Assembly: GCA_016869765.1 (NCBI GenBank)
Contig: VGES01000002.1
Span: 1 to 59,963 of the forward strand
DNA: 59,963 nucleotides
Direction: 5' to 3'
Source: Alphaproteobacteria bacterium
GTDB lineage: Bacteria; Pseudomonadota; Alphaproteobacteria; SHVP01
Within the stretch, counting starts at the first letter, position 1. Every line of letters begins with the position of its first letter. Below the pieces are notes generated by a model. That model ran no database searches, was not told the DNA's origin, and was given only the letters and a program-made list of their open reading frames with translations. This document shows, piece by piece, positions 50,544 through 59,336 of this stretch. A program made the translations under genes and the position numbers.

Positions 50544-51494
50544 TCAATTGGCTTTCATGGCCTCGATGAGAGTCACCGCATTGTGGCGCATCATCTGCTC
50601 GAAGGTTCCAGCCGGGCCACCAGGTGCGGACAACGCGTCGGAATACAGCTTGCCGCCAACGACCGCACCCGCATCGCGCGCGAGTTGCTGCAGCAGACGA
50701 GGATCCCCGAGGTTCTCGAGGAAAATCGCCTTGGTGCCTTCACGCTTGATCTGCGTGATCAACGCAGCCATCGCCCGCGCGGAGGGCTGAGCCTCGGAGG
50801 AAACGCCCGAAGCGGCCGAAAACGTTACGCCATAGGCCGTTCCAAAGTATGCAAACGCATCGTGCGACGTGATCGCCCGGCGCTTTTCCGGAACGATTAT
50901 CGCCATGCCTTGACGAATCTCGGCGTCGAGGGATCGAAGGCGTTCGCTGTAGCGCGTGGCATTGCCACGAAAGATATCGGCGTCCGCTGGCGCGATCTTC
51001 GCTAGTCCCTCCGCGATGTTGCCCACATACAGGAGAACATTGCGAACATCCTGCCAGGCGTGGGGATCGGGCACCGGGCGCCCTGTCCGGCGCTGCTGCC
51101 GCTCGGCCTCGCCGTGCCCATGGGCATGCCGGCGCTCGGCCGCGAGCGGGGTCACGCCAGTCGTCGCCGTAACCACCGGCCCCTTGTAGCCCGAGGACCT
51201 GACCAGGCGGTCGATCCAGCCCTCGAAACCGAGACCATTGGCGACGACCAGTTTGGCGGATGCCAGCGCCCGCCCGTCGGCAGGTGTGGGTTGGTAGCCG
51301 TGCATATCCATGTCGGGCCCGAGCAGCGACCGGACTTCGACGCGTTCGCCACCGACCTCGCGAACCAAATCGGCCAGAATGCTGAACGTCGCGACGACGG
51401 GAATACGCTCCTGGGCGAGCGGCACCGACGGACTGGCAAGGACGAAAATCAGCGCCAACACTACGGCGCGGACACCGACAGGACGACCAATCAT
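50544..51494 (-). CDS. Zinc/manganese ABC transporter substrate-binding protein, ZnuA-like
   Basis: 316 residues with a signal peptide (cleavage near VPLA-QERIP). Metal ligands of cluster 9 proteins are visible: His in DMDMHGYQP, His in PDPHAWQDV, His in TSHDAFAYFG, and an acid in the late ENLGDPRLLQQLA segment. A short His-rich loop (RRHAHGHGEAE) is typical of zinc-type members. No znuB or znuC gene is in the window, so the permease and ATPase are encoded elsewhere or absent. A Zur-like palindrome lies 9 bases before the start codon, pointing to zinc-dependent control. Confidence 0.92.
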   Translation of the reverse strand: MIGRPVGVRAVVLALIFVLASPSVPLAQERIPVVATFSILADLVREVGGERVEVRSLLGPDMDMHGYQPTPADGRALASAKLVVANGLGFEGWIDRLVRSSGYKGPVVTATTGVTPLAAERRHAHGHGEAERQQRRTGRPVPDPHAWQDVRNVLLYVGNIAEGLAKIAPADADIFRGNATRYSERLRSLDAEIRQGMAIIVPEKRRAITSHDAFAYFGTAYGVTFSAASGVSSEAQPSARAMAALITQIKREGTKAIFLENLGDPRLLQQLARDAGAVVGGKLYSDALSAPGGPAGTFEQMMRHNAVTLIEAMKAN

Positions 51495-51503
51495 GACCCA
51501 CCA

Positions 51504-51526
51504 GATATGTTATAATATCTCATATT
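51504..51526. promoter_or_regulatory. Zur-like operator upstream of the ZnuA-like gene
   Basis: The 23-base A/T-rich sequence starting GATATGTTATAATAT at 51504 resembles the alphaproteobacterial Zur box (GAAATGTTATAnTATAACATTTC): I count 16-17 of 23 identical positions. GATAT...ATATC gives inner symmetry. It is directly upstream of the start codon on the reverse strand, in a GC-rich genome where such A/T-rich palindromes are rare. A second half-site-like CATATTATA follows. Confidence 0.6.
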
Positions 51527-51572
51527 ATAGGGCTGTTGGTGTGGCGTCGAGGGCCGGCGCTTAGGCAAACAG

Positions 51573-51600
51573 GGGGGCCGCGCCGAGCGGCGCGGCCCCC
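51573..51600 (-). terminator. Strong rho-independent-like hairpin after the peptide-binding-protein gene
   Basis: GGGGGCCGCGCC (51573-51584) and GGCGCGGCCCCC (51589-51600) form a perfect 12-bp stem with a 4-base loop. On the reverse strand it is followed by CCTGTTTG, a weak T-run. It lies 15 bases after the true (frame-restored) stop at 51615 of the binding-protein gene, which supports that position as the original gene end. Confidence 0.75.
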
Positions 51601-51648
51601 TGGTCGAAGCGTGGCTACTCGCTCAGGTCGAACCAGCGCACGATGTTG

Positions 51649-53334
51649 TCAGCGTGCCAAGTCATCCCTTTGATCTTGTCCGAGAAGGCCCACTGGGTTT
51701 TCCACATGACAATAGGAAGCAAAGTTGATGTCCTGGGCGAGGATGTTCTGGGCCTCGGCCAGCAACGCGTTGCGCTTGGTGTTGTCGGCTTCGGTCAGTG
51801 CAGACTTGAACAGCTCGTCGACCTTGGCGCTCTCGTAGTTGGCCATGTTGTTGAGGCCGCCGCCCTTGGCCGACACGTGATAGAGCAGCAGCGCATAGGC
51901 CGCATCGACACCGATCGGTTTCTCGTCATCGACCAGGGCAAACGGAAGGTCCTTTTTGACCAGTTTCCGGTCGCCGAACTGGGTCTGCGGGATCGGGTTG
52001 AGTTCGATCGGGAATCCCGCTCCACGCAGTGCCGTTCGCATCATCGTCGCGATTGGACCCAGCGTTGCCTCTCGTTCCGCGGGATAGGTGATCTGGAACG
52101 CCTCACGGAAGGCTTCGAGGCCACGACCGTCAGGATAACCAGCCTCGGCCAACAACGCCTTGGCACGATTGATGTCGGTGCCGTATTGCGTGGGTGAAGC
52201 GTGGAACCCCGGATAGGACTCCGGAATCTGCCCCTTCCACTTCGACGCCTGGCCGAAGTAGCCGTCCTTGATGATCTGGTCGTAGGGAATCGCATGGGCG
52301 ATCGCCTGCCGCACTTTGACGTTGTCGAACGGCTTGGACTTGAAATTGAGCACGGCAAACAGGTTTTCGTTGCCGAGCACGCCCGCGACTTTGACGCCTC
52401 GGATGTTGCGCAGCGAATCGAACTCCTTGGGATTGACGCGCTCGATCAGTCCCGCCTGCCCGGTCCGCAGGATCGCGACCCGGTTCGAGGACTGCGGCAC
52501 TTTGCGCAAGATGACCCGGTCGAAATGCGGCTTACCGCGGTAGTAGTCGGGATTCGCCCGGACGACGAACTCTTGGTCTTTCTGCCAGCGCTCCAGGCAG
52601 TAGGGCCCGAACGAGGGCGCGTTGACGTTGTTGTTGTAGTTGTGGCTCCACGGGTCGTCGGCCGTGGCATGCTTCTCCATGATCTCTTTGTCGTAGATGT
52701 AGAGACCGAAGATCGTCAGCACCGGCAACAGCAGCTTGTTCGAAGCCGACTGCCGGATCTGCACGGTGTAATCGTCGATCTTACGCACCTCACTGCCGAG
52801 CTTGCGGGCTTCGGCCAGCTTGCGCTGGCGATCGCGCTCCTTCTCAGCGTCGTTGGCGCCCTCGCCGGTGATCCCGACTCCGAGTTGGGCCACCGTGAAG
52901 CCGTCGATCGAGGCGACGTTCGACAGGAACCAGGCGATCGGCGCCGCGCCCGAGACCGTCTTGCCGCGCGCGAACGTGTAGACGACGTCATCGGCGTTGA
53001 ACGTGGCGCCGTCACAACCCTTTACCCCGCGGCGCAGATTGAACGTCCACGTCCGCGTCGCCGCGTCGTAACTCCACGACTGGGCGAGGCGCCCCTCGAA
53101 CTTGTCGAAGTCGTGGATACGCACGCCTTCGTCGTTGGTGCCCTTGACTGAGTAATAGACCAGTGGTTCGAGCAGATTGTCCGGACCGGTTTCGGTCGCC
53201 TGCAGCGCGATCGACGGTCCGTCGATGTCGAGACCGGCGGGTACGTCTTCCGCCAACACCAATAGATCGGCCGCTTGCGCGGATCCGATCGTCAGGCCCG
53301 CGGCGACAATCGCCGGGGCAAGAAACCTATTCAT
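51649..53334 (-). CDS. Extracellular solute-binding protein, family 5, with a C-terminal frameshift
   Basis: 561 residues as read, with a signal peptide (cleavage near GSAQA-ADL). Family 5 segments: FNLRRGVKGCDGATFNADDVVYTFARGK in parts, NYNNNVNAPSFGPYCLERW, VRQAIAHAIPYDQIIKDGY and YPDGRGLEAFREAF. Near 51711-51714 an extra base shifts the frame after AQDINFAS. The called frame ends in an unusual ...GQDQRDDLAR at 51649. Restored, it would read on as IVMWKTQWAFSDKIKGMTW...WFDLSE to a TAG at 51615, a normal ending. It is orphan: no permease genes adjoin it. It may be a recent mutation, a sequencing or assembly error, or a tolerated change. Confidence 0.85.
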   Translation of the reverse strand: MNRFLAPAIVAAGLTIGSAQAADLLVLAEDVPAGLDIDGPSIALQATETGPDNLLEPLVYYSVKGTNDEGVRIHDFDKFEGRLAQSWSYDAATRTWTFNLRRGVKGCDGATFNADDVVYTFARGKTVSGAAPIAWFLSNVASIDGFTVAQLGVGITGEGANDAEKERDRQRKLAEARKLGSEVRKIDDYTVQIRQSASNKLLLPVLTIFGLYIYDKEIMEKHATADDPWSHNYNNNVNAPSFGPYCLERWQKDQEFVVRANPDYYRGKPHFDRVILRKVPQSSNRVAILRTGQAGLIERVNPKEFDSLRNIRGVKVAGVLGNENLFAVLNFKSKPFDNVKVRQAIAHAIPYDQIIKDGYFGQASKWKGQIPESYPGFHASPTQYGTDINRAKALLAEAGYPDGRGLEAFREAFQITYPAEREATLGPIATMMRTALRGAGFPIELNPIPQTQFGDRKLVKKDLPFALVDDEKPIGVDAAYALLLYHVSAKGGGLNNMANYESAKVDELFKSALTEADNTKRNALLAEAQNILAQDINFASYCHVENPVGLLGQDQRDDLAR

Positions 53335-53424
53335 GAAATCCTCCCAGAAAGTTGTGTCAGCCGCTCAAGCTAGAGAGCGGCTTGTCCCCCTGCAAGGAAT
53401 TCTAATGCGGGCCCCTCGGCGCCG

Positions 53425-54330
53425 CTAGCTGCGGGCAGCGAGTTCGATCAACTCTCCGGCACCGCCCACACACATCGCAACCTTTCGACCGTCGTAGGGC
53501 GGCTCGCCGATCACCATCGGCGGTTGCAGGAACGATAGCTTGAGGTCGTCCATGCGCGGAACTTCGAACGTGACCGTGGCCACGCCACCCGGCAGATCGC
53601 CTGCCTGGCGGGGTCGGACCTTGGCCACGTTGGGGTGTTCGTCGAGCTGGATCTTGGCGACGACCTCCTGGCCACCGGTCAAGAGCAGCGTGCACATCCG
53701 ACGCTGCTCAGCGGTCGGAATCCCCAGCGCCTTGGTCATGAGCGGCTGAGCCGTCTTGACGTCGATGCCGATGCCGACCGCAAAATTGTCTTCGTAGAAC
53801 CGGCGCGCCTTGTCGTAGTCGGCCGCCCCCAACACCATGATGAATATGCGATCGACATCGCCCATGACGTGACGGCAACGGAAGCGCTGCACCTCGTCGC
53901 GGTGGGTGAGGTAGAGAACCTCGCCCGCTCGCCCCACCGCCTGCATGGCGCGCACCCCTTTGACCACACCGAGGTCGTGTGGTTCGCCGATCTCGCGGAA
54001 CGGCGTTCCCTTGAGGCGCCGCGACGTGGCATCCGCGTCGCGAACCAGGATCTCCATCGACGTCCAGCCGTAGGTCGAGAACGGCGCCGGCGCCTGATCC
54101 CCTTGCACGATTCGAATCCAGCCCGGCTCGGCACTGCGGGGCCGCATCAGCACCATCGGCCGCCCGGCCACGGCCGGCGCGCCCCATAGCTGGGCCAACT
54201 CGCGCGGGACTGGCCGACGGTCGACGACGATCTGATCCAAATGGGCGACGTAGTCGCGCGCCGAGGCCTCCGGGTCGGGCGACATGAATGTCGCCGCCAG
54301 GATGGGTCCAAAGGGTGGTTTGCCGGGCAC
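53425..54330 (-). CDS. VOC-fold (glyoxalase/dioxygenase superfamily) protein, copy 1
   Basis: 301 residues made of paired VOC modules. Blocks shared with the two forward VOC genes downstream are YGWTSMEI, IGEPHDLG, AMQAVGRAGEVLYLTH, DRIFIMVLGAADYDKARRFYEDNF (read in parts), LPGGVATVTFEV and GELIELA. The usual His/Glu metal set of VOC enzymes is not obvious at the expected strand starts (GPILAATFMSPD), so metal binding is uncertain. It follows the methyltransferase gene by 21 bases in the same operon. Confidence 0.85.
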   Translation of the reverse strand: MPGKPPFGPILAATFMSPDPEASARDYVAHLDQIVVDRRPVPRELAQLWGAPAVAGRPMVLMRPRSAEPGWIRIVQGDQAPAPFSTYGWTSMEILVRDADATSRRLKGTPFREIGEPHDLGVVKGVRAMQAVGRAGEVLYLTHRDEVQRFRCRHVMGDVDRIFIMVLGAADYDKARRFYEDNFAVGIGIDVKTAQPLMTKALGIPTAEQRRMCTLLLTGGQEVVAKIQLDEHPNVAKVRPRQAGDLPGGVATVTFEVPRMDDLKLSFLQPPMVIGEPPYDGRKVAMCVGGAGELIELAARS

Positions 54331-54351
54331 GATGCCTCCGTCTTCCTCGCG

Positions 54352-55515
54352 CTATTTCCGCGCGCCGACCAGGAACCAGGCCCCGGCGCCGCCGAAGTCG
54401 CCGCCCTGGAAGAGTTTCGTCCGACCCCTGGCGAGATCGACCACCGCCGACGTCTGAACCTTGGCGAAGAACGAGTCGGGCTTGAAGCCAACCTCGCGGC
54501 AGATGCCCTTGAGGTCGAGATCCTTGAGCGGGCCCCAGAACGGCTCGTTGTTGTTGTAGGTGTCCCAATCGAGAATGAACTGGTCGTAGGCATCCATCCC
54601 GGCATAAAGCGGAGTCTCGCAATGAACCATGAGACCACCCGGCTTCAGGATGCGCCGGCATTCCTGGAAAATGTTGCGGAGCGCTGCGTGCGCCGTCTCA
54701 TGCAACAGGATGTGCGACACCACGAGATCGAATGTGTCGTCCGGGTAGTCGGTTCGCTCGGCGTTCTGCTGGCTGAAATGCACGGTCTTCCCCATCGCCT
54801 GGGCGCGGGCGTGGGCGTAACGCACCATCGGGGCCGCGATGTCGAGGGCATGCACCTCGGCTCCGGGGAAGGCATCGACATATGGCAACGTCGAGTGGCC
54901 GACGGCGCACCCCATATCGAGGATTTTTTTCGGCTTCCAACCGGGCGCCGTCTGTTTGACGTAGGACAGCAGCGTCGCCCCCATGTCTTCGTTGTAGGCG
55001 CCCATGCGCCCCATCGAGTAGAGGAAGACACCCGGATCGTAGACCGCCCCCGGCAGCACGTCGCCAGCGATGAGTTCGCTGTGGTAACCGCCCGGAATGA
55101 TGTGGATGTCCACGGCGCTGACGTAGCGCGGCATTTTTAGCGTCGGGTCGACCCGCAAGGTTCCCTTGCCGCCCCGGCCAAGCTTTGCCGCGCGATCCGC
55201 CAGCGTGTCGATCTGACGGAACGCGATTTCGGTCTGTGAGTCCTGCTTCAGCTCCTGCGACGTGCGCTGCAGGGAACTCCACATCTGATAGGCCGGATCG
55301 CGCACCATGCCACGCCGCACGTCGTGGCGGTCCTTGGGCGTCCGCCCCAGAGCGCGGCGCAGTTCGGGTTCGACGCGCTGGCGGTAGACGGTCTTGAGAT
55401 GCGGCGAAACCTGACGCGCCAGATGCAGCTTCATCGTTTGCACGAACATCTGGCGCGATGACTCGTCGTGCGTATTGTGCGGCAGCATCGGGTGCTGCCC
55501 TTGTCCCTTCATCAT
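54352..55515 (-). CDS. SAM-dependent methyltransferase with long conserved N-terminal region (paralogue of 31156-32286)
   Basis: 387 residues from the ATG at 55515 with GAGGACGCC before it. Motif I is LDMGCAVGHS (about 199-208), then VHALDIAAPMVRYAHARAQAMG and QNAERTDYPDDTFDLVVSH. The N-terminal ~195 residues carry DRHDVRRGM and YQMWSSLQRTSQEL, matching the 31-kb paralogue nearly residue for residue in these blocks. Also shared is DWDTYxNNEPxW near the C-terminus. It is followed by a VOC-fold gene. The frame is open upstream but crosses the terminator at 55589, so the start at 55515 is preferred. Confidence 0.88.
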   Translation of the reverse strand: MMKGQGQHPMLPHNTHDESSRQMFVQTMKLHLARQVSPHLKTVYRQRVEPELRRALGRTPKDRHDVRRGMVRDPAYQMWSSLQRTSQELKQDSQTEIAFRQIDTLADRAAKLGRGGKGTLRVDPTLKMPRYVSAVDIHIIPGGYHSELIAGDVLPGAVYDPGVFLYSMGRMGAYNEDMGATLLSYVKQTAPGWKPKKILDMGCAVGHSTLPYVDAFPGAEVHALDIAAPMVRYAHARAQAMGKTVHFSQQNAERTDYPDDTFDLVVSHILLHETAHAALRNIFQECRRILKPGGLMVHCETPLYAGMDAYDQFILDWDTYNNNEPFWGPLKDLDLKGICREVGFKPDSFFAKVQTSAVVDLARGRTKLFQGGDFGGAGAWFLVGARK

Positions 55516-55588
55516 GGCGTCCTCGCTAGGTCGAGGCGCAACAATGACAAGGCCGGGCACAGCCGACAAGGGCAGGTCCGGAAAAAAA

Positions 55589-55606
55589 GGGGCGGTGACC
55601 CGCCCC
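55589..55606 (-). terminator. Rho-independent terminator of the dienelactone-hydrolase-like gene
   Basis: On the reverse strand GGGGCGG-GTCA-CCGCCCC is followed directly by seven T bases (the A-run at 55582-55588). It lies 28 bases after the stop at 55634. It is the clearest terminator in the window, and separates the aldolase/hydrolase unit from the methyltransferase/VOC unit. Confidence 0.88.
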
Positions 55607-55633
55607 TTCTTTCTACTCTCGCGGTTCAGACGT

Positions 55634-56518
55634 TCAGGCGCCTTGGCCCGCGCGCAGGGTCGCGGCAAAGAAGTCCGTCGTGCGCTTCCACGCGAGCTCG
55701 GACGCCTCCTTGTTGTAGCGATCGGCCGAGGTGTCGTTGTGGAACGCATGGTTCACGTTCGCGTACATGTGCAACGTGTACTTGACGCCAGCCTTCTTGA
55801 GGGCATCTTCGTAGCCGGGAATTCCGGCGTTGATGCGCTCATCGAGCCCGGCGTAGTGCAGCATCATCTGCGCCTTGATTTTGGCCACGTCCTCGGCTTT
55901 GGGCACCGGCCCGTAGAACGGCGCGCCCGCCATGAGATCGGGCGAATTCACCGCGATCTGGTTGACCATGCCACCGCCCCAGCAGAAGCCGACGGCGCCA
56001 ACGCGCCCGTTGGTCTGGGCGTTGCCCTTCAGGTAGGCGACGGCGGCCACCCCGTCCTCGATCGCGAGCGGGAAATTGATCTTGGCGAACCCGTCACGGG
56101 CGGCGTCCGCATCACCTGGCGTGCCGCCCATTTGCGACAAGAAGTCGACCGCCAACGCATGGAACCCAGCGACGGCGGCACGGCGGGCGACGTCCTCGAT
56201 ATGGGCATTGAGCCCGCGATTCTCGTGGACGACGACGACCGCCGGCAAGCGCGAGGCATTGCCCTTCGGCCGTACCTCGTAGGCCTTCACCGCGCCGGAC
56301 TTCCCGGGATACGTGATGCGCTTGCCTTCGATGCGCGCATCGCCTTCGGCGATCATCGCGGCCTTGGCGTAGTTGGCGCCGAGCAACGGCACCATCGCGG
56401 CCGCCGCCGCCGTGCCGCCGGCCAGCAGCGCCAGCCGCTCCATGAAGGCGCGGCGGTCGATCGAGCCATGCGTGAACGAATCGTAGAGCATGATGATGTC
56501 TTGACGTATTTTCGTCAT
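55634..56518 (-). CDS. Dienelactone-hydrolase family protein with Tat-like signal
   Basis: 294 residues from the ATG at 56518; another ATG 18 bases upstream is possible. The N-terminus has a twin-arginine-like IDRRAFMERLALLAGG and a hydrophobic core ending NYAKA, so it is probably exported. The catalytic triad is Cys in GFCWGGG, Asp in YAGLDERI and His in NHAFHND, the usual dienelactone hydrolase set. The family cleaves dienelactones or related esters. It is preceded by the class II aldolase gene (79 bases) and followed by a strong terminator. Substrate is unknown. Confidence 0.92.
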   Translation of the reverse strand: MTKIRQDIIMLYDSFTHGSIDRRAFMERLALLAGGTAAAAAMVPLLGANYAKAAMIAEGDARIEGKRITYPGKSGAVKAYEVRPKGNASRLPAVVVVHENRGLNAHIEDVARRAAVAGFHALAVDFLSQMGGTPGDADAARDGFAKINFPLAIEDGVAAVAYLKGNAQTNGRVGAVGFCWGGGMVNQIAVNSPDLMAGAPFYGPVPKAEDVAKIKAQMMLHYAGLDERINAGIPGYEDALKKAGVKYTLHMYANVNHAFHNDTSADRYNKEASELAWKRTTDFFAATLRAGQGA

Positions 56519-56597
56519 CGGTCTGATCCCCAACATTGAACAATGATCCGGCGGGGAGCCTGCCGTGAAACCAGCCCGGGCGCCAATCACAGGCGCG

Positions 56598-57383
56598 CTA
56601 GATGGCGTACGGGACCCCTTGGCGGTCGAGCAGGCGACGTATCGCGGGCCACTCGGTTTCCCCCCGCGGGCGGCCAAAGTTGGCGAACTGCTGGGCCGTC
56701 TTCTCGCAAACGTCGGGGGGCGGCAGATGCAGGGGACGTCCCGTCCCGAGGACCAATAGCTGAGACCGGCAGGCCTGTTCGAGGTCGTCCATCGTGGTGA
56801 ACGTCTCGCCCACCGAACGGCCCGCCACGACGACACCATGGTTGCGCAGGAACATCGCCTTGTGGTTGCCGAGACCACGGGCGATTTTGGCGCACTCTTC
56901 GTCCGGCGATTGCGTCGCGAACCCGTCGTAGTTGTAATAACCGACCCGGTTGTAGAACTGCAGGGAGTGCTGGCTGACCGGCAGCAATCCCTCGGCCAAC
57001 GCCGATATCGCAACCCCGGCCGGGGTATGGTGATGAATGACGCATTGCACGTCGCCGCGGGAGCGCAACACGGCACTGTGGATCACGAATCCGGCGGGGT
57101 TGACGTCATAAGGATTGTCGGGGTCCTGCTTGCGTCCAGCGCGATCGATGCGCACCAGATTCGACGCCGTCACCTCGTCGAACAGGAGCCCGACCGGGTT
57201 GAGCAGGAAATCCCCGTTCGAACCCGGCACACGCGCCGAAATGTGCGTATTGATCCGGTCGGTCATCCCCTGCAAATGCATGAGGCGATAACACGCCGCC
57301 AGATCACAACGGACCGCCCATTCTTCAGGGCTCACCTTGCCCTTGAGGCTGAAGTTCCGGATTTCCACACCGTGTTCGATCAT
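56598..57383 (-). CDS. Class II aldolase/adducin-domain protein
   Basis: 261 residues from the ATG at 57383 with GGGGGC upstream. The zinc-site histidines are in VIHHHTPAG and FLRNHGVVV, and the N-terminal HISARVPG is the phosphate/substrate loop. Family members include fuculose-phosphate aldolase, ribulose-phosphate epimerase and decarboxylating types. The distance between motifs and the length agree with non-sugar members found beside aromatic-acid genes. The 123-base gap to the divergent VOC gene should hold both promoters. Confidence 0.9.
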   Translation of the reverse strand: MIEHGVEIRNFSLKGKVSPEEWAVRCDLAACYRLMHLQGMTDRINTHISARVPGSNGDFLLNPVGLLFDEVTASNLVRIDRAGRKQDPDNPYDVNPAGFVIHSAVLRSRGDVQCVIHHHTPAGVAISALAEGLLPVSQHSLQFYNRVGYYNYDGFATQSPDEECAKIARGLGNHKAMFLRNHGVVVAGRSVGETFTTMDDLEQACRSQLLVLGTGRPLHLPPPDVCEKTAQQFANFGRPRGETEWPAIRRLLDRQGVPYAI

Positions 57384-57506
57384 GCGCCCCCGTTCGACCG
57401 TCGCGGTCCCTCTCCTAGCACAGAATCTGCGCGATCGCGTTTTCCTCGTGGCGGGCAGCCGACTATGCTCTGCGTCGACACGCACGCGCGTCCAGAGGGA
57501 GGAACC

Positions 57507-58433
57507 ATGGCTAAGGCGGCACTCGGACCGATCATCGGGGCTACTATCACCTCAGCGGACGTCGACAAAGCGTCGGCACCCTACGCCAAGGACCTCGCGT
57601 ACAAAGTGCTCGACCGCGGGACGATCGGCGCCCATCAAGCGACGGTCTGGGCCTGCCCGGCCCAGGCCGGGGCCCGGTTCCTGGTGATGGGACCGGCCAG
57701 CGGGGAACGCCAATTCATTCGTTTCGTCGAAGTGCCGCCGGTCCCCGGGTATCGCGCCATGACCACCTATGGTTGGCACTCGCTCGAAATCACGGTCGAG
57801 GACGTCGATGCCATTCCGCCGAAACTCAAGGGCAGTCAGTTCAAGATCATCGGTGACCCACACGACCTCGGGGTTGGTTCCAACGCCTCGGCCCCGAAAG
57901 GCTCGCTGATCCGCGCCATGCAAGTCGTCGGCTTGGCCGAAGACGTGCTCTACCTGACGCAGATCCCGACCGATGGCCGGCGCCCCCACCTGCCGAACGC
58001 CAAGACGTTCATCGACCGGATTTTTATCGTGCCGCTCGGCTCGCCGAACATGGATCGCACGCGCGACTGGTACATCGAGAAGTTCGCCAACGTCGAAAAG
58101 GGCGTCGAGGCGCGTGGCTTTGCCCTCAAGCTGCTCAACGATGCCTTGGGCGTCCCAGCCGACACCAAGACCTCGATCTGCACGGTGAAGTTCCCCGGTC
58201 AGACGCTGATCGAGATCGACGATTATCCGCCGGCGGCCAAACCGCGGCCGCGCCACGTCAATTCACTGCCGCCCGGGATCGCCACGATCTCGTTTGCCGT
58301 CGACTCGCTCGACCGCGTCGGTCTGCCGTTCGTGGCCCCACCGCGCGTCGTGGCGGAAGGGCCGCACCGCGGCAAGCGGGTGGGTGTCGTCGTCGGATCG
58401 GCCACGGAACTCCTCGAACTGGTCCAGGAATAG
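57507..58433 (+). CDS. VOC-fold protein, copy 2
   Basis: 308 residues from the ATG at 57507 with GGGAGGAACC upstream. Shared blocks with copy 1: YGWHSLEI, IGDPHDLGVG, AMQVVGLAEDVLYLTQ, DRIFIVPLGSPNMDRTRDWY in parts, LPPGIATISFAVDS and TELLELV. It looks like two fused VOC modules. The expected N-terminal metal His is not seen (GPIIGATITSAD). It begins a two-gene forward unit with copy 3, 12 bases before it. Confidence 0.86.
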   Translation: MAKAALGPIIGATITSADVDKASAPYAKDLAYKVLDRGTIGAHQATVWACPAQAGARFLVMGPASGERQFIRFVEVPPVPGYRAMTTYGWHSLEITVEDVDAIPPKLKGSQFKIIGDPHDLGVGSNASAPKGSLIRAMQVVGLAEDVLYLTQIPTDGRRPHLPNAKTFIDRIFIVPLGSPNMDRTRDWYIEKFANVEKGVEARGFALKLLNDALGVPADTKTSICTVKFPGQTLIEIDDYPPAAKPRPRHVNSLPPGIATISFAVDSLDRVGLPFVAPPRVVAEGPHRGKRVGVVVGSATELLELVQE

Positions 58434-58445
58434 TCCACGACCGCC

Positions 58446-59336
58446 ATGAGCAACCTTGGGCGGTTGCTGGGCGCGACCATCTCGGTTCCGGACCTGGCGG
58501 GCGCGGTCGCAGCCTACGAACGAAGCCTCGGCTTCGTGCTTCGCGGCGAGGGCGTGATCCCCGATGCGCTGGCGCATGCCTACGCAGCCCCCGCCGCCGC
58601 TGGCAGCCGCTATGCGATCGTCGGGGCCGCAAGCGACACCGATGTCGTGTTGCGCCTCGTCGGCGGGCCGCAACCCCCCTCGTTTGCACCGTTACGCGTT
58701 AGCGGCTGGTCCAGCCTCGTGCTGCCCGTCCAGGCCGTCGACGAATTGGCGAAAAGTCTGGTCGACACGGCATTCGCTGCCCTCGACCGTGTTCGCGAAA
58801 CGACGATCGCTGGCGTCAATGGGCGCGTCCTGCACGTTCGCGGGCCTGGAAACGAGGTGCTGTCCTCCATCGAGACTAAGCCCGGGGGACCATTGCCAAC
58901 GCCGCGAGCCCGCATCGATTCCGTATTCGCCGCAAGTATCGCGTGTCCGGAGCTCGATCGCGCCACCGAGTTCTGCGAGAACAAGCTGCTTCTCGACGTT
59001 GCTCCGGTCACACCCATGACCCTGTGGGCGGTAAACGATGCGTTCGGCTTCGACGGCCCGACGCGCCACGAGGTTCGGCTGATCTCGCTGCCCGGGTCGA
59101 CCATGATCGAACTACAACAGTTTCCGGAAAGCGTCGTGCGGCGACCCGCCGTGCCGCGGCATTTGCCGCCGGGCATCGCGTTGGTTAGCTTTGCGGCGAC
59201 TTCCACGCTCGATGACGTCCCGGTCTACTCGTTGACCGGACAACAACGGATCGACGAAGCCCCCTATGGCGGTCGCACCCAGATGACGTTCTACGGTGCC
59301 GCCAACGAGATGATCGAATTGATCGAGGGCGCCTAA
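58446..59336 (+). CDS. VOC-fold protein, copy 3
   Basis: 296 residues starting MSNLGRLLGATISVPDL. Weaker but clear kinship with copies 1 and 2: SGWSSLVLPVQAVDEL, IDSVFAASIACPELDRATEF, LPPGIALVSFAA and NEMIELIEGA. The N-terminal module keeps the VOC pattern AVAAYERSLGFVLRGEG. Metal ligands are again not evident. Its stop overlaps the convergent E1/transketolase-type gene's stop by 4 bases. Confidence 0.84.
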   Translation: MSNLGRLLGATISVPDLAGAVAAYERSLGFVLRGEGVIPDALAHAYAAPAAAGSRYAIVGAASDTDVVLRLVGGPQPPSFAPLRVSGWSSLVLPVQAVDELAKSLVDTAFAALDRVRETTIAGVNGRVLHVRGPGNEVLSSIETKPGGPLPTPRARIDSVFAASIACPELDRATEFCENKLLLDVAPVTPMTLWAVNDAFGFDGPTRHEVRLISLPGSTMIELQQFPESVVRRPAVPRHLPPGIALVSFAATSTLDDVPVYSLTGQQRIDEAPYGGRTQMTFYGAANEMIELIEGA

